Of a DNA stretch of 64,000 nt, positions 22,651 to 34,532 are shown in pieces. The position numbers were made by a program, and so were the translations under genes. The notes beneath the pieces were generated by a model. The model did no database searches and had not been told where the DNA came from. It saw only the letters and a list, made by a program, of their open reading frames with translations. Positions within the stretch are counted from its first letter, which is position 1. Every line of letters begins with the position of its first letter. Where the stretch lies: assembly GCA_020284085.1 (NCBI GenBank), contig JACEVL010000148.1, positions 789,001-853,000 of the forward strand. Direction: 5' to 3'. The stretch is from Aporrectodea caliginosa (taxonomy: Eukaryota > Annelida > Clitellata > Crassiclitellata > Lumbricidae).

Positions 22651-23337
22651 GGGCTATTAAGCATTCCAGGTTAATTTGTAGTGGTTCTAACACAGATTAA
22701 GCGTCTTCTAAAACCCTTGTTGTGTTATGTTAATCGGGCAGTGGTGGTTAAGGATATTGATCAATTCACCGAAAAAATGAGCAGGGATGAGGACATACAG
22801 TTCCTTTAGGAAAAGTGTAAGCATTACTTTTTAGTACCCGGCTATAGAGTTGCACATTTGGGACCCTACGAGCACTTTGCATGTCAGATGTGGTAGAAAC
22901 CAGAATGTGTTGCCCAAGTTTGCTTTTTATTGTGTGCATGTTTTGGGAATTCTGCAATGCGGCTTAAGTGCCTCGTAGAAGTGCTTCTTGCCGGCAGAGT
23001 ACAAGTCTGAGACGACGCGACTTTGCCAGGTTGTGTTGACTGGGAATGATCCAGGAACGCAAGTTTATGGCATAACGTATTATGACTGGTATGTAGAGTC
23101 ATCCCATGCTGGGGGGAGGGGGTCTACGGAACCCCGGCTGGTCGAGATAAGGCGGTTTGTTCTGTAAACTAAACCCCTCTCTGTCTGGGGATGATAGGCA
23201 GCATCTGGCGGGGAATAATGGGTTGGGAAGTGAAGATAGAGGAGGTGTGGTGCCATATGCGGTTTCATCCACTTCCAACCCTAGATGGAATACGTCTGCA
23301 TTGTATGGGACTTAGGCCTACCTGTTTAGCTGGACGA

Positions 23338-23383
23338 TACATACATACATACATACATACATACATACATACATACGTACGTA

Positions 23384-23427
<44 letters not shown>

Positions 23428-23435
23428 CACACCAC
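23338..23435. repeat. Compound (CATA)n(CGCA)n(CA)n microsatellite
   Basis: Three repeat phases follow each other without spacer. Confidence 0.95.
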
Positions 23436-23817
23436 ACATATAGACAGTGAGACATTCATATCCTCACACTGTGACTGGAGCTTTGTGGTCTGTAGAGTGT
23501 AAGCTGCTTTCGTTAAGTATAACCATAGCATTAGAAGTGAGTCTCCATCCTGTATCAACCTTAAAAATCCGACCCATGAACACTAATACGTGTTTATAAT
23601 TTTTAAATGCTAGCCCTACTGTGTATATGTTGTGTGTGTGGTTCAGTGAAGGCCAATGTTATTTATGTTTATAACCATCTTGTTATGATGGGATGTAATG
23701 TGTATATGTATGTATTTTTGTGAATATTATGTATGTATGTATGTATGTATATATGCTTGCATGTAACATTGTATGTATATAATACCTACATACATAGATC
23801 TTACATATATAACTAAG

Positions 23818-23985
23818 GATCCTGAGTGGCCGAGTGGGTTGGTAGCCTGCTCGTCACGCCGGCGCCCCGGGTTCGCTTCCCGGTCGGGTCGGTTTATCAG
23901 AGATTAATTTCTCGGATCTTTACTGCGGGTGGCGCGGTCGCATTATAAACGTGGAGTACAATACAACACACAATACAACACATCA
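23818..23985 (+). mobile_element. tRNA-derived SINE, type with GGTTCGCTTCCC box B
   Basis: Begins GATCCTGAGTGGCCGAGTGG (box-A-like), then GGGTTCGCTTCCCGG (box-B-like), and ends in an imperfect AATAC/CAACA tail. It is too diverged downstream to be a working tRNA gene. Confidence 0.65.
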
Positions 23986-23995
23986 CAATACAACT

Positions 23996-24232
23996 GGGGC
24001 GCGGTGGTTTAGGGGTATGTTCGGTGCCTTGCAGCTGGCGGGTTGCGGGTTCGAATCCACCTCAAAGTCGCCGCGTAGGGACCCTGGGCAAGTCCTTCAC
24101 TCGCAATTGCTCATGCGCTTCGGCGTGAAACTCCGATTCAGCGTTCGCGCAGTAGTCGGGAGCGCCTCTGAATGGGAAATCTGGTTGGGGCGCTATAACA
24201 AGTGTTCAAATACAATACAATACAATACAATA
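23996..24232 (+). mobile_element. Full-length tRNA-derived SINE with (AATAC)n tail
   Basis: Starts GGGGCGCGGTGGTTTAGGGG (box A region), then CGGGTTGCGGGTTCGAATCC (box B), a body with GGACCCTGGGCAAGTCCTTC and CACTCGCAATTGCTCATGCG, the 3' hairpin GAGCGCCTCTGAA...GGGGCGCTATAA, and an (AATAC)n tail. A minus-strand copy of the same family is at 30735-30955. Transcription would be by RNA polymerase III; mobilisation would need a LINE. Confidence 0.85.
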
Positions 24233-24299
24233 TATGCACATGTATACATAATAGATATACATAAATACATGCATACATTAATTATTAATAGACACATAC

Positions 24300-24372
24300 A
24301 TAATGTAATGTAATGTAATGTAATAAAACATTTATAAAGCGCCACTTAAGAGTCTCTCAGAAGCGCTCAACA
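24300..24372 (-). repeat. SINE/LINE 3' tail with (TAATG)n
   Basis: (TAATG)n, then AAAACATTTATAAAGCGCCAC...TCAGAAGCGCTC, the reverse of the shared 3' hairpin. A near-identical tail is at 53985-54070. Confidence 0.75.
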
Positions 24373-25046
24373 TGTGGCCATCAAACAGCTGAAAAAATGC
24401 GTCTTTAAGAGTTTATCCATGTATCCATACATACATACACACACACACACACACATTTACATGCATATATTTGTACATACTTAATACGGACTTGCTTACT
24501 TACTATGCAAGTATGAATGTATGTATGTATATCTGCATATAAGCATGTGATTGAGCATTTATATGACACCCATTTATCCCGGTTGTTAAACAACCTTCAG
24601 CATGTCATTATCACTGTGTACAGTGCACTTGAAGGGTGCTATGCAAGTGCTCTGATACATACGTACATACATACATACACACATACACACTTGCTATATT
24701 TACAATTGTCATGATTTTAAAGTATTTTAGAGACAATTGTTTTTCTTTGTTGTGGGATGCATAACAACTGTCGATGCATGTACATTGTACGTGATTGCTG
24801 TTAGGATGTAATCGTTGGAGATAAGCCAATCTCTTTCGTGACAGGCGACCGCCTGGTGACATAATTGGTAGTTAATGTGAAGAAAGTGAGGTGCTTCATG
24901 CGTCCTTGCCAAGATTAAATTAAGGCTAATTCGAGCTAAAAGGCCCAATGTTGCAAAATCCCAAAATTGTAACCAGTAAGTAGACCAACTGCGTATAGGG
25001 ACAACTATGATTTTTCTCTTCATTGATTAATTGTAGGCAGAATAAT

Positions 25047-25213
25047 AATAATAATAATATTCTTTATTGAAACAATCCGGTTGACAAACCGCAACCGGTT
25101 ACAGTGTACAGTTATGCAATTGAAACAATTCACAAGAACACAAATGACAGAAGACACAAATCTTAACTACTAACAGAACAGACAGCCTGCAATACACGGT
25201 GCTAATAGCAGCC
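25047..25213 (-). mobile_element. SINE body, 5'-truncated
   Basis: Nearly identical to the left part of 59593-59840 (TTCTTTATTGAAACAATCCG onward), ending before the tRNA-like head. The high identity suggests recent activity of this family. Confidence 0.8.
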
Positions 25214-25983
25214 TTTGGGGAACAGATTTTTGTGGGGGTCGGATTTGTGTTGTTTTTGGGGGACAGATAGGCTCCAGTCAAAGCTTTGGGGGACAGTCTC
25301 CCTCTGTCCCCCCCTGGTTGTAGGGCAGAAATTTGGTCAGAGATTTCTGCTCTGCATGCGCCTCCAAGCAGACTCAGCTATGATGAGTACGCTGTAGGTG
25401 GGAAGATGAGACAGCGAGGGAGAAGACTGGTCACCTGTCCTCATATATGCTGAAGCTAAGGAAATGAAGTCGCTTACACTTTGTACCTATGGGTGCCTTG
25501 AGACTGCAGCTGTTCTTCTTCTTGGTAGTTTTATTTTATTAGATGTATGATGATTTGGAGGCAAGTGGTTTAAGCATGCAGTGTAATTGTAACTGAAGAT
25601 TTATATAACACCCCTTCAAGATATCTACTTAGAGGCGCTCTCTGCGCTAGCCTATTTGATTTTAGATGTCATTAAAGACGAGAATATTACATCACTAACA
25701 TCAGTTAGCAAAACAATGCACAGTAAGCTGAAAGAGTCACCAATGGCAGGCCAACGCACACACGTGGAACCAACCAACGGATTACCGTTGACAGAGCCTG
25801 TGTCGATAGGGTGGGGTGACCGCTTAGGTCAGGTATTTGGATTCCTGTTGGTGCCTTTTAGGAATTTGACAATATAAAATGAGTACATCGACCATACACT
25901 GTTGGTGAGAAGATTCAGAGACGAGGGAGAGGATTGACCATCCATACTCATATGGGGAGGCTAAGCAGATGGAGTTGCTGCCA

Positions 25984-26235
25984 TGTATGTATGTATGTAT
26001 GTATGTGTGTGTGCGTGAATGTATCTATGTATGCTTGTACTTACTTAAGTATGTGTGTTTGTACATATAGAAGTATGTATGAGTATGGGTGTATGTATGG
26101 GTATGGATGTATGTATGCCATTTGTATGGGTATGGATGTGTGTATGTTTGGGTATGGATGTATGTATGGGTATGGATGTGTGTTATGGGTATGGATGTAT
26201 GTTATGGGTATGGATGTATCTATGGGTATGGGTTT
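25984..26235. repeat. GTATGGAT simple repeat
   Basis: (GTAT)n grading into GGTATGGATGTAT units. Confidence 0.85.
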
Positions 26236-26499
26236 TTTGGTTGAGTCTTGATGTAGCGCTATCATGGGCTCTGGTGCATTCCATGTTGCTGTGCAGAACC
26301 GAGTGCCAATGTTTCTCCGATGCTTGAACTCTTTTTCTGTCTTCACGAAATGCCTCAAAATCGCTATATTTCTCATCACTTTTGAACATCTGGATATCTA
26401 AATGCCCTCACCTGTCGAATGACTAACTGCGCCTCAGAATAGCATTTCTTGATGACTATGCGCGTTAGAAATGTTCATAACAATAATATTTATGTACGT

Positions 26500-26660
26500 A
26501 AGTGTATATATGTATGTATGTATATATCTATGTTTGTATCTATGTATGTATATATGTATCTATCTATGTATGTGTTTATGTATGTGTCTATGTATGTATT
26601 TATGTATTTTTCTATGTATGTATCTATGTATGTATGTCTACGTATGTGTGTAAGTATGTT
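26500..26660. repeat. ATGTATCT simple repeat
   Basis: Interrupted ATGT/ATCT tetranucleotides. Confidence 0.85.
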
Positions 26661-27773
26661 CAGACTTACGTTATCCGCTTGTGACTAGCTTAACGGACTG
26701 CCCTCTAGAAAGCGCTGCAGTTATTGTATATCAGGCAGAGCTTCTATGGGTAAGGACAATCAGTCAACCTGTTAACACTTAACCCTCACCCAATATTGCG
26801 GGTTGTCTCCCACTGGTGATACGTTGTCCAATATGTAATGTAATGTTAATCTCCAAATATAAATATTCATGTGCATTTCTATCCTCGTTCTTGCCCATGA
26901 GGCATCCAACTTCATGCTGACAAACCAAAAACTCTACCCTGCTTGTGAACTCTTCAATGAAATGAGGCCTTGGGTAATGGGCGAAACAAGGCCAATGGTT
27001 TCATCGAGGAATAGGAATTTGCTACGTTTCTCGTCTGTTGGTCTGTTCTCTGGCTCTGCAAGAGGCTTGTTCTTTCTTTTGCTCTTTGGGCTCCTCCTTT
27101 TACCCTCGGGATGTTTTCCATGTCAACTCGGCGCTTGACTCGAACCAGCTGAAATACACTCGCCGGTGTTCCGGCAGTAGCTCAGTGTATATTCGGTGCG
27201 TACTCGGAGCGGACGTCGAATGCACCCTAGGTGTGGTTTAGAGGTGGGGTCAGCAATTGGACGGTAGCCAAAGTGGCTGGAGCTGCTGCTTTTATGGCCG
27301 TCTTCGCGATAAGGCGAGACTGCTCTGAAACTAAATGCCACGTGATTGATTTACGGCCTGCTAGGCAGATATGAAACCGAACGGAAGATTAGGCTCCTTA
27401 AGGGTTAGGGTTTGCAACCTCCATTAAGGTTTGAGCCATCAATAAACCAACAACGTAATCGGTTTACAAACCATGCAGAATACCCAGACAGCCATGTGGG
27501 TCCAGATAAGGCTCGCGTTGTACCACTGGTGGCAACGATAGTGGATCGCTGTAGGGCCAATGTGGGCCCAACAAACATGACTGTAGGGTTAGCCTAGTTT
27601 AGGCTCCTTGATGCTTGTTAGTAAGAAGGGGAGTCTCGTAAAGCTAGCCCAAAGAGGCACACATGGCCCATGGGTATGAAGTGCGAGAGCTTTGTTGCCC
27701 CTTGGGTATTGAAGGTCGCCGCCCGTCCGCTTTGCAGAGAAGGGTGCTCTTAATCCCATTTGCATGAACTGCA

Positions 27774-27985
27774 ACTATGCAGAATCGAACCTTCTTCATG
27801 GTGGGCCCAGCGGTCTGGAACGGGCTTCCCCAGAAGCTACGCCTGCTCTCTGGGACTATTACTGAAGTATTTTTGATTAATACTCAAGTACTCAACACTG
27901 TGCTTTTTGACCGTGCTGGAGTCGAGACCGCCTCTGAGTAGTCCCGTTGAAGCAGCACTAAATATATTTATGAATGAATGATTGA
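27774..27985 (+). pseudogene. LINE C-terminal remnant with 3' end
   Basis: The plus frame reads RTFFMVGPAVWNGLPQKLRL and FDRAGVETASE then stop, followed by AAATATATTTATGAATGAATG. It matches the C-terminal phrase and (GAAT)n tail of copies at 44890, 47634 and 48840. Confidence 0.75.
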
Positions 27986-28152
27986 AAGTGTTAGCAACTT
28001 CAAATTCTTAGCCTTTGCATAGAATGATAGAAGGGCGGGTGATTTTGGAGTAGGAACGGTATGAAGAATGCGGAGAATGAGGAAGCATCAGGATTTGATG
28101 ATTGTGTGATGGATGATATGCGCTACATGTATTTGACATTTGCCACTAAAAA

Positions 28153-28419
28153 CTAATCTAGTTTTTTCATATCACTTGAAGTGTGATTTCCAACACTCCA
28201 ACACTTCCCTGTACTGTTTGACACCACAGTTTGGCTGATGGTAATCTCCACTCTGTTGCACGGCCTTGTCTTTGAAATTTGCTGGAGTGGAAAAAGTTCT
28301 GATGTGACTTCCTGAATATCCAGTTTTTTTAAAAGGTGAACTTTGTGCTCAATAATTTTGCACTTGAAACTGGATGAGAAAGCACAATGAGTTTGCACTG
28401 GCAACTCAATAGGAAGCAC
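28153..28419 (-). CDS. Unidentified 88-codon open frame
   Basis: The minus frame includes EHKVHLLKKLDIQEVTSELF and CNRVEITISQTVV. Unlike most frames here it has balanced, non-repetitive composition. No family is recognised and no splice context was established. It may be an exon fragment, a transposon piece or chance. Confidence 0.2.
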   Translation of the reverse strand: MLPIELPVQTHCAFSSSFKCKIIEHKVHLLKKLDIQEVTSELFPLQQISKTRPCNRVEITISQTVVSNSTGKCWSVGNHTSSDMKKLD

Positions 28420-29169
28420 AGTGATTGTGCGTATTAGGCTGCTATTACTGTGGTTATTCGACTGGTATTCCTGTGGTTATTGAACAGCTGCTTCTGTCCT
28501 TATTGGAGTTCTACCTCTGACGAGGCTTTTATATTGGCGCCAAGAAATCTCGCAGCTTTACATTACATTACACGAAGATTTATATAGGACCAGTTAATAT
28601 ATAGCTAGATCCACCGCACATTAGTAACACACACACATAGATTACATCATTCCACGGTCGTCATACATACCTACATACATCATTGTCAGGCTCTCGGTGC
28701 AACAACACCAATTAAACCAGCAACCAAGACAAATTTTCAGTCATTGATAGAATGTGAGGCCAGAGGAATTCGGTCTGTTGCCTATATATCTTGAGGAGCA
28801 GTTGCAACTTTTCAATCCATCGGCCATCTTTGTCGTTGATAGGCTTAAAAACTGTTCTATGTAGACGCCTTGTAACATTTGTTGATATTATCTTACGAGT
28901 TTATCTTGCGCTATTTTTTCTTAACCCCTCGGGCGAATTTTATGTTCCCTGTCGAAAATGTCAGGAGGTCTTCAGCGAACTCGGTTGATGCGCAAATCTC
29001 GGTTTTCAAGGCGCGGATCATCGCAGCTCCAGTTTCAGTAGACAGTAGGAGACGATGCAAACATTGCCAGGATTGGGTCTAAAGGAAAAGAAGTGTGGCA
29101 GATGGAAAATGATGGCTGTTGTGTAACCAGGCTGATTCGTAGACACTGCCTTCACCACAAGCACCAATA

Positions 29170-29632
29170 CGTCTAACACTTCCACCACCATTCCACTATC
29201 AAAACCACCACAACATCCTATAACTATCGCAACTGAACCTACTACCACCACAACCACTATGACAGCCACAACAACCACCGCCACCACCACCACCACCACC
29301 ATGGTGCACCACCACTACCACCACCACCACAACCACCACCACGATCACAACTATTACCATCACCACCAGTCCACCACCACCACAACTACTGCCACCACCA
29401 CTACACCACCATTACCACAACCATCACCACCACCACCACCACAATCACCGCCACCACAACCACCATAACCACCAGAACCACCACCACAACCACCACCACC
29501 ACAACCACCAAAACCACCACCACAACCACCACCACCACAACCACCACCACAACCACCACCACAACCACCACCACCACAACCACAACCACCACCACAACCA
29601 CCACCACCACCACAACCACCACAACCACCGAC
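29170..29632. repeat. (ACC)n / ACCACA trinucleotide array
   Basis: Over 450 bp of CCACCA/CAACCA repeats. The Gly-, Val- or His/Thr-rich frames are artefacts. Confidence 0.95.
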
Positions 29633-29884
29633 ATTAGCTTCTTGTTCTTTCTCTGCCTCTATATAGCCAGCGGTTGAAAACCAGTCTGTTTGATCATAGC
29701 GACATACTGTCTGGTTAAGAGCGGCTATGGAGAGTTTGGCTTGAGGCGCTATATAAATGCGCATTTACGATCATGAATATTAATGGCATATTCAGTTGAT
29801 TCAACATTTATTCAGTCAAGACAAGTGAATATTGGTTGGTGAGAGGCTTGTCTTGTTCATGTTTGGGCATACCTATAATTGTAC

Positions 29885-30015
29885 ATATTTACATACATAC
29901 ACATGCATACACACATACATACATTCATGCTTACATGCCTACCTACATACATACATAATACATACATACATACATACATTCATACATACATACATACATA
30001 CATACATACATACAC
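29885..30015. repeat. (CATA)n microsatellite
   Basis: Interrupted CATA tract. Confidence 0.9.
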
Positions 30016-30734
30016 ATACATCCAGATACCGGAGATAACTGGAGATTTGTGGGCTGTTTTCCATAGCTTCAACACAGACCTCATTGAAGGCCTTTTATTC
30101 AAAGATTTATAAAGCGCATGTTGATGGAACTAAATACACTGCAGACGTGCATTATATAACTGTAGGCATACATTAGGTTATGTCATCTGACATTGCTTCA
30201 CATGACTTTACATTTAGTAGCAGTGCATCTATTTTGTGAATCACAAGGGCCTAACTTCAACTTCACATATTGCCTGCACTTTGACCTGTATATACTTTAA
30301 TTCAACTTCATTCATGGCCTACCTTTTGACCTTTTACTTGACCCATTTATTGAAGTTCATTTTTGCCTGCCCTTTCACCTTTTACTTGACCCATATATAT
30401 AACAGATGCGTTGTTGTTCTGCTATATTAGTCTTTGATTGAACTGTTTTGACACATAAGGAACGTAAACAAAAAGTTGTGCGTTTTTGCTGTCAGTCAAA
30501 TTTGCATTTTGGGCCAACTGTTTTCTGTGAGTGGTTAAAAATTGCGGATGCTGATATGGTAAAATGCGCACAGTATGACATTTCATATCAGGGATCGGTT
30601 TGGACCAGAACGCACTGGAACGGCGTTCCGATTCTTTTTGACGACTGGAACGCGGTACCGGTAAAAATTTCTAGATTAACATGGCGCCTAAAGCCGACGC
30701 TCCAGTTTTTTTTAGGACAGGATCACTGTTTCAT

Positions 30735-30955
30735 ATTCATTCATTTCAGATATTTATATAGCGCCCCTTCAAGATTTCTACTCAGAAGCGCTCCCGACCA
30801 CAGCGCGGACACTGAATCGGAGTTTCACGCCGAAGCGCATGAGCAATTGCGAGTGAAGGACTTGCCCAGGGTCCCTACGCGGCGGCTTGAGGTGGATTCG
30901 AGCCCACAACCCTCCGGCTGCAAGGCACCAAACATACCCCTATGCACATATGCAC
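30735..30955 (-). mobile_element. tRNA-derived SINE, minus-strand copy
   Basis: The reverse complement carries the same order as 23996-24232: a GGTGCCTTGCAGCC head, GGGTTC/CGAATCCACC box B, GGACCCTGGGCAAG body, GCGCTTCTGAGTAG...GGGGCGCTATATAAAT hairpin. The tail here is (GAAT)-like rather than AATAC. Confidence 0.85.
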
Positions 30956-31159
30956 TAAACTAACACCCATGGCGACCAATATTGCATTATTATGAAGCTG
31001 TAAATTTGTTGGAGTAAAGTCGCCATAGGAATTTCACGGCAACTTACAGTGTGGGAGACATGGTAGCCGAATGGTCAGAGCGCTCGCCTTGTAACGCAGA
31101 GGGTACGGGTTCTGTTGATGATGATGACGAAGATGATGACGATGATTGTGGCAGTGATA

Positions 31160-31527
31160 TAGAGCTGTACCGATTAATCGGCCATAATCATAATCGGGTC
31201 GAGTATTAGAAACATCGGTATAATCGGTATCAGCAAAAATAATCTTTGCCGATGTAAAAAAAATTTTCTTAGTTTTGGCGGCTCGCCACTCGCCATATGG
31301 TAGATGGTTTACCAATACTATACACTAGCGACCCATCGTCCACATACTGACGTCCCGCTGCGGCCCGCAAATATGCTGAAATAAATAAATATTTTTATTA
31401 CGACGAGCGCAAGCAGAAAAACACATGCTTGCATTGCATTAGTAGGTTTATGGGTAATCGTGAAGACTGAGTGCCCGTGTACGTAAACAATATGGCCGCC
31501 CCAAAAAGTGATATCGGTACAGCTCTA
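31160..31527. mobile_element. Inverted-repeat element with TAGAGCTGTACCGAT ends
   Basis: TAGAGCTGTACCGAT at 31160 is inverted at 31513-31527. The interior (368 bp total) has further CGGTATAATCGG-like words and no transposase. Flanking octamers do not form a clear duplication, so the superfamily is uncertain; hAT-like ends are likely. Confidence 0.55.
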
Positions 31528-31818
31528 CATATGTATATAGAAATTAGCATATATATATATATGTGTGTGTGTATATATAATTATTATTTATGCATATATA
31601 TCTGGATATTTATATAGCGTCTTTTGTGTTTTTAAGACTGTTGGTTCGATGTTGCAGCTTCTGTGGTTTTGCAGCTGTTGTCATAGATATGATGGTTCTT
31701 CATTTGATCGTGGCATTCGTGAGATTCTTGTAAGGCGCCATATAACCATAACCATAACCATAATTTTTATTGAACCCATCAAGCGGCACACAAACTGAGA
31801 CACAATCATTAGTAGTTT

Positions 31819-31922
31819 CAGTTTAACGACACTGTGTGATAACAAAGATCATTACGGTCGCCCTCCTCCTTCATCCAGGCTTGGGACTGGCACTGTGAGA
31901 GTACGAACAGTGGCGGAGTTTA
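31819..31922. repeat. Dispersed repeat, copy 2
   Basis: Partner of 14459-14576. It lies about 100 bp before the Trio-like exon at 32027. Confidence 0.75.
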
Positions 31923-32026
31923 AATCAATTATTATTATCGTCATCAATCAATGATTAGAGTTAAGAAATAAACAGCCATATACATTTAATAATATGTTGT
32001 GTTGTGTTTGTGTGTTCTCCTTGAAG

Positions 32027-32116
32027 CAGAGCCTTTTCCACAGTTCCGATGAGAACAGACGGCACGAAGACCTGCCTCCTCCACCGCTTGCTCAGCAGGA
32101 AGATCTGCCAGAAGAG
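32027..32116 (+). CDS. Trio/Kalirin-like RhoGEF, polyproline linker exon
   Basis: A 30-codon, phase 0-0 exon with acceptor TTCTCCTTGAAG and donor GAG|GTAACT. It reads SSDENRRHEDLPPPPLAQQE, acidic and with four prolines. In vertebrate TRIO and Kalirin the segment before the second DH domain carries a similar acidic-plus-LPPPM motif (for example VPLPPPMAIQQ, from memory). It accepts either the KWLT exon (9572) or the alternative first exon (14944) in frame. The next exon, expected to lead to the second DH domain, was not found, so an intron longer than 30 kb may follow. An acceptor 3 bp later (after CAG) is also possible. Confidence 0.55.
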
Positions 32117-32369
32117 GTAACTGTCACTTACCACTGTTCTTACCATTCGGTCGTCTTATTAAGAGATACCCACGTGCAGTGGTGGTATATTATGTGTTTG
32201 GAAGCAAAGGGAGATAGGGAAAACCAGTTAGCAGGGCACAGTCAGCTGGAATGGTGAGGAATGGTTGGAACCAGTAAGAGGGAAGATTTCTTTTTTGCAC
32301 CATGCCTTTGTGTTCTTTATTACTTGTTTCCTGCTTTGTTACCTAATCTAATCCAATCTGTTACAATGA

Positions 32370-32590
32370 CTTCTATAGCACTGATTGTAATAGTAATCGT
32401 AATCTCCAAGCTTCTAAAGTGCCACTTGAAAGCGAAGCACAGTTCACCAGCTTATTCACGATGTCAATATATAACGTCCTTGGTATCGTGGACAACCCTT
32501 CTGACTTGACGCAGTGCTCGTGAATAAGATTGTGCCCTGCGCTTAGCCTTTTAGTAGCGCTTTATAAATCTGAGTTTACGATTACGATGT
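32370..32590. repeat. SINE 3'-region relic
   Basis: Contains TCTAAAGTGCCACTTGAAAGCG and a segment (32485-32585) matching 8583-8682. Confidence 0.65.
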
Positions 32591-33135
32591 ACTGCAGATG
32601 TTTCGCTAGTTGTGTGTCACAGGAAATAGTCGTACCAAAGAATTCTAGTTGTTTACATTGCCCTGGCGTGGAGCTTACACTTTAACGCTGCAAGCCTCTT
32701 GGAATGAAACCTCTGGTAGTATAAACGAACTGGAATGCGAGTACTACTGAAAGAAAGAGATGTTTCGATTGGATCAAAGACGGAGGAATTGGGCGTTTGT
32801 GGGTGACAGTGGAAATGGGTTCTTTGTAACTGTCGTTGGAACAGACTTTGGCTGGAAAACTTGCAGGATGTTTTAGTCTGCCAAATACCCAGTTTGCTTA
32901 CACTTTGCTAACGGCGTTTAATAAACATTCTTGTTTTATGGGTCCTTGTCCTCGAAGGTTGGAGGCCTGAGATCTGTTCCTTTCTTGGTTTTTGTGACAA
33001 GAAAGACACCAGTCGATTAGGTTTTAAATAGAAAGCCAATGAATATAATCAGCTTTTGAAGCAAGAAATCAATAATTCAACAAGAGCCAGAAGCAAGAGA
33101 TCTATGATTAGATAAGGTTTGCAAGAAATCTATTA

Positions 33136-33495
33136 TTCAGGCATGCAATTGTACAATGCTGTGTACTATGCAGGGCAATTGAACTGTACTCTGTACTATT
33201 CAGGGCAATTGTACAATGCTATGTACTATCCAGGGCAATTGAACTGTACTCTGTACTATTCAGGGCAATTGTACTATGCAATGTCTAGTCAGGGCAGTTG
33301 TATGATGCTACGTACTATTCAGGGCAATTGTTTTATGAACTGTACTATTCAGGGCAAGTGTACTAGGCTATGTACTATTCAGGGCAATTGTACTATGCTA
33401 TGTACTATTTAGGGCAATTGTACTACTCTACTATGTACTATTCAGGGCAATTGTACTATGCTGTGTACTATTCAGGGCAATTGTACTATGCCTGT
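33136..33495. repeat. 30-bp minisatellite, about 12 copies
   Basis: A regular 30-bp period of TACTATTCAGGGCAATTGTAC-type units. The unit contains the palindromes CAATTG and GTAC. Some units read GAACTG instead of GTACTA. Confidence 0.95.
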
Positions 33496-33499
33496 AAAA

Positions 33500-34230
33500 T
33501 GCATCATTCTTGAATTGGGATCAATATATGATGATGAGATGAGATAAGGGTTTGAACGAGAAATCCATTTTAGATTAGATTATATTTTAAGATCACTTCT
33601 GGAACTCCATGCTTCCATGAGTAGGTAACATACACAAGTAGGCCCACCTTCTGTAAATCAGGTTGCGTGATGCGAAACACAGCTGTTTCCGGTTTGTTCT
33701 AAATTCGTAGCAGCAGGAGCTTTCTCCGGTGAACTATTTGGTTGGCAAATGCCAGCTTTGCCACAGCGATATGCAGGCCTTCGCTCTTCTAAGTTCTTGG
33801 AATGCAAAGGGTGCAGCTTCTCCTTGATAAAATTCCTGTTTTAGGGAAGTTCATATGTGATTATATCTCTTTTTAAGCTTGGTTCTTTTGGGCCGGCATC
33901 TCTTTGCATTAAACTGAATAGGCCTATGATCATCTGCAGACTAGATCCCAATGTTCAGTAAGTACATTGTAATTACAATTTGTGACTTCTATCGGTATGC
34001 ACAAGGCGTCAATCAATGGTGCACCAAAACCGAGGTGCTGTATGAATCTGCAATTACTGTTACAATACTTTATGTCTTACGTTACATTATGCTAACAGTG
34101 CTACGCGTTTGTTTGTCCAGCTGAGTATGGGACACCCACCCATTTAGTATGTACGCAGAAGTCCTGACAAATTGGCCCTCCCCTCCCTGTACACACGTTG
34201 CTAACACTTCATACCCATGGTATCAGGTTA
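33500..34230. other. Unique-looking DNA, no gene seen
   Basis: No exon, SINE head or tandem repeat could be supported before the TTAA element at 34233. Confidence 0.4.
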
Positions 34231-34232
34231 GT

Positions 34233-34303
34233 TTAACACTTTAACGATGAGAGTGTACTAAACGTGACTGGGAAACCAATGCAGCTCGTCATTCAAGTGT
34301 TAT
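34233..34303. mobile_element. 71-bp TTAA-flanked palindromic element, copy 1
   Basis: TTAACACTTTAACGATGAG at the left and CTCGTCATTCAAGTGTTAT at the right are inverted. The right TTAA has mutated to TTAT. Same family as the copies at 44828, 45169, 50661 and 50788. Confidence 0.8.
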
Positions 34304-34532
34304 GGTACTGCTCTCATCTTTTTCCTCTTCTCTGCCATAAGCTGTCTCGTGACCTCAGTCGACTGATCTTTTGACCCTTGACCTGACTGCAACAATGACT
34401 CTACAGAAGTTGATTTATATTGAAAATAATAATTTATAGTTAGGCCAAAAAAATAATGTTGTGTTTCCGGTAACCCGACCGAGTCACTTTTTTAGGCCCG
34501 ACAGGGAAAATTTTGTAAAAAAATGTTTTTTC

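Noticed and set aside
23818..24070. Functional tRNA genes
   Set aside because: Box A and B words are present, but the cloverleaf is not supported and each is followed by a SINE body and tail.
29018..29764. Glycine-rich or poly-valine protein
   Set aside because: Frames over the (ACC)n array on the opposite strand.
32027..32116. Exon of an unrelated proline-rich protein
   Set aside because: Not excluded, but the phase fit to both upstream exons and the acidic LPPPP motif favour the Trio-like linker.
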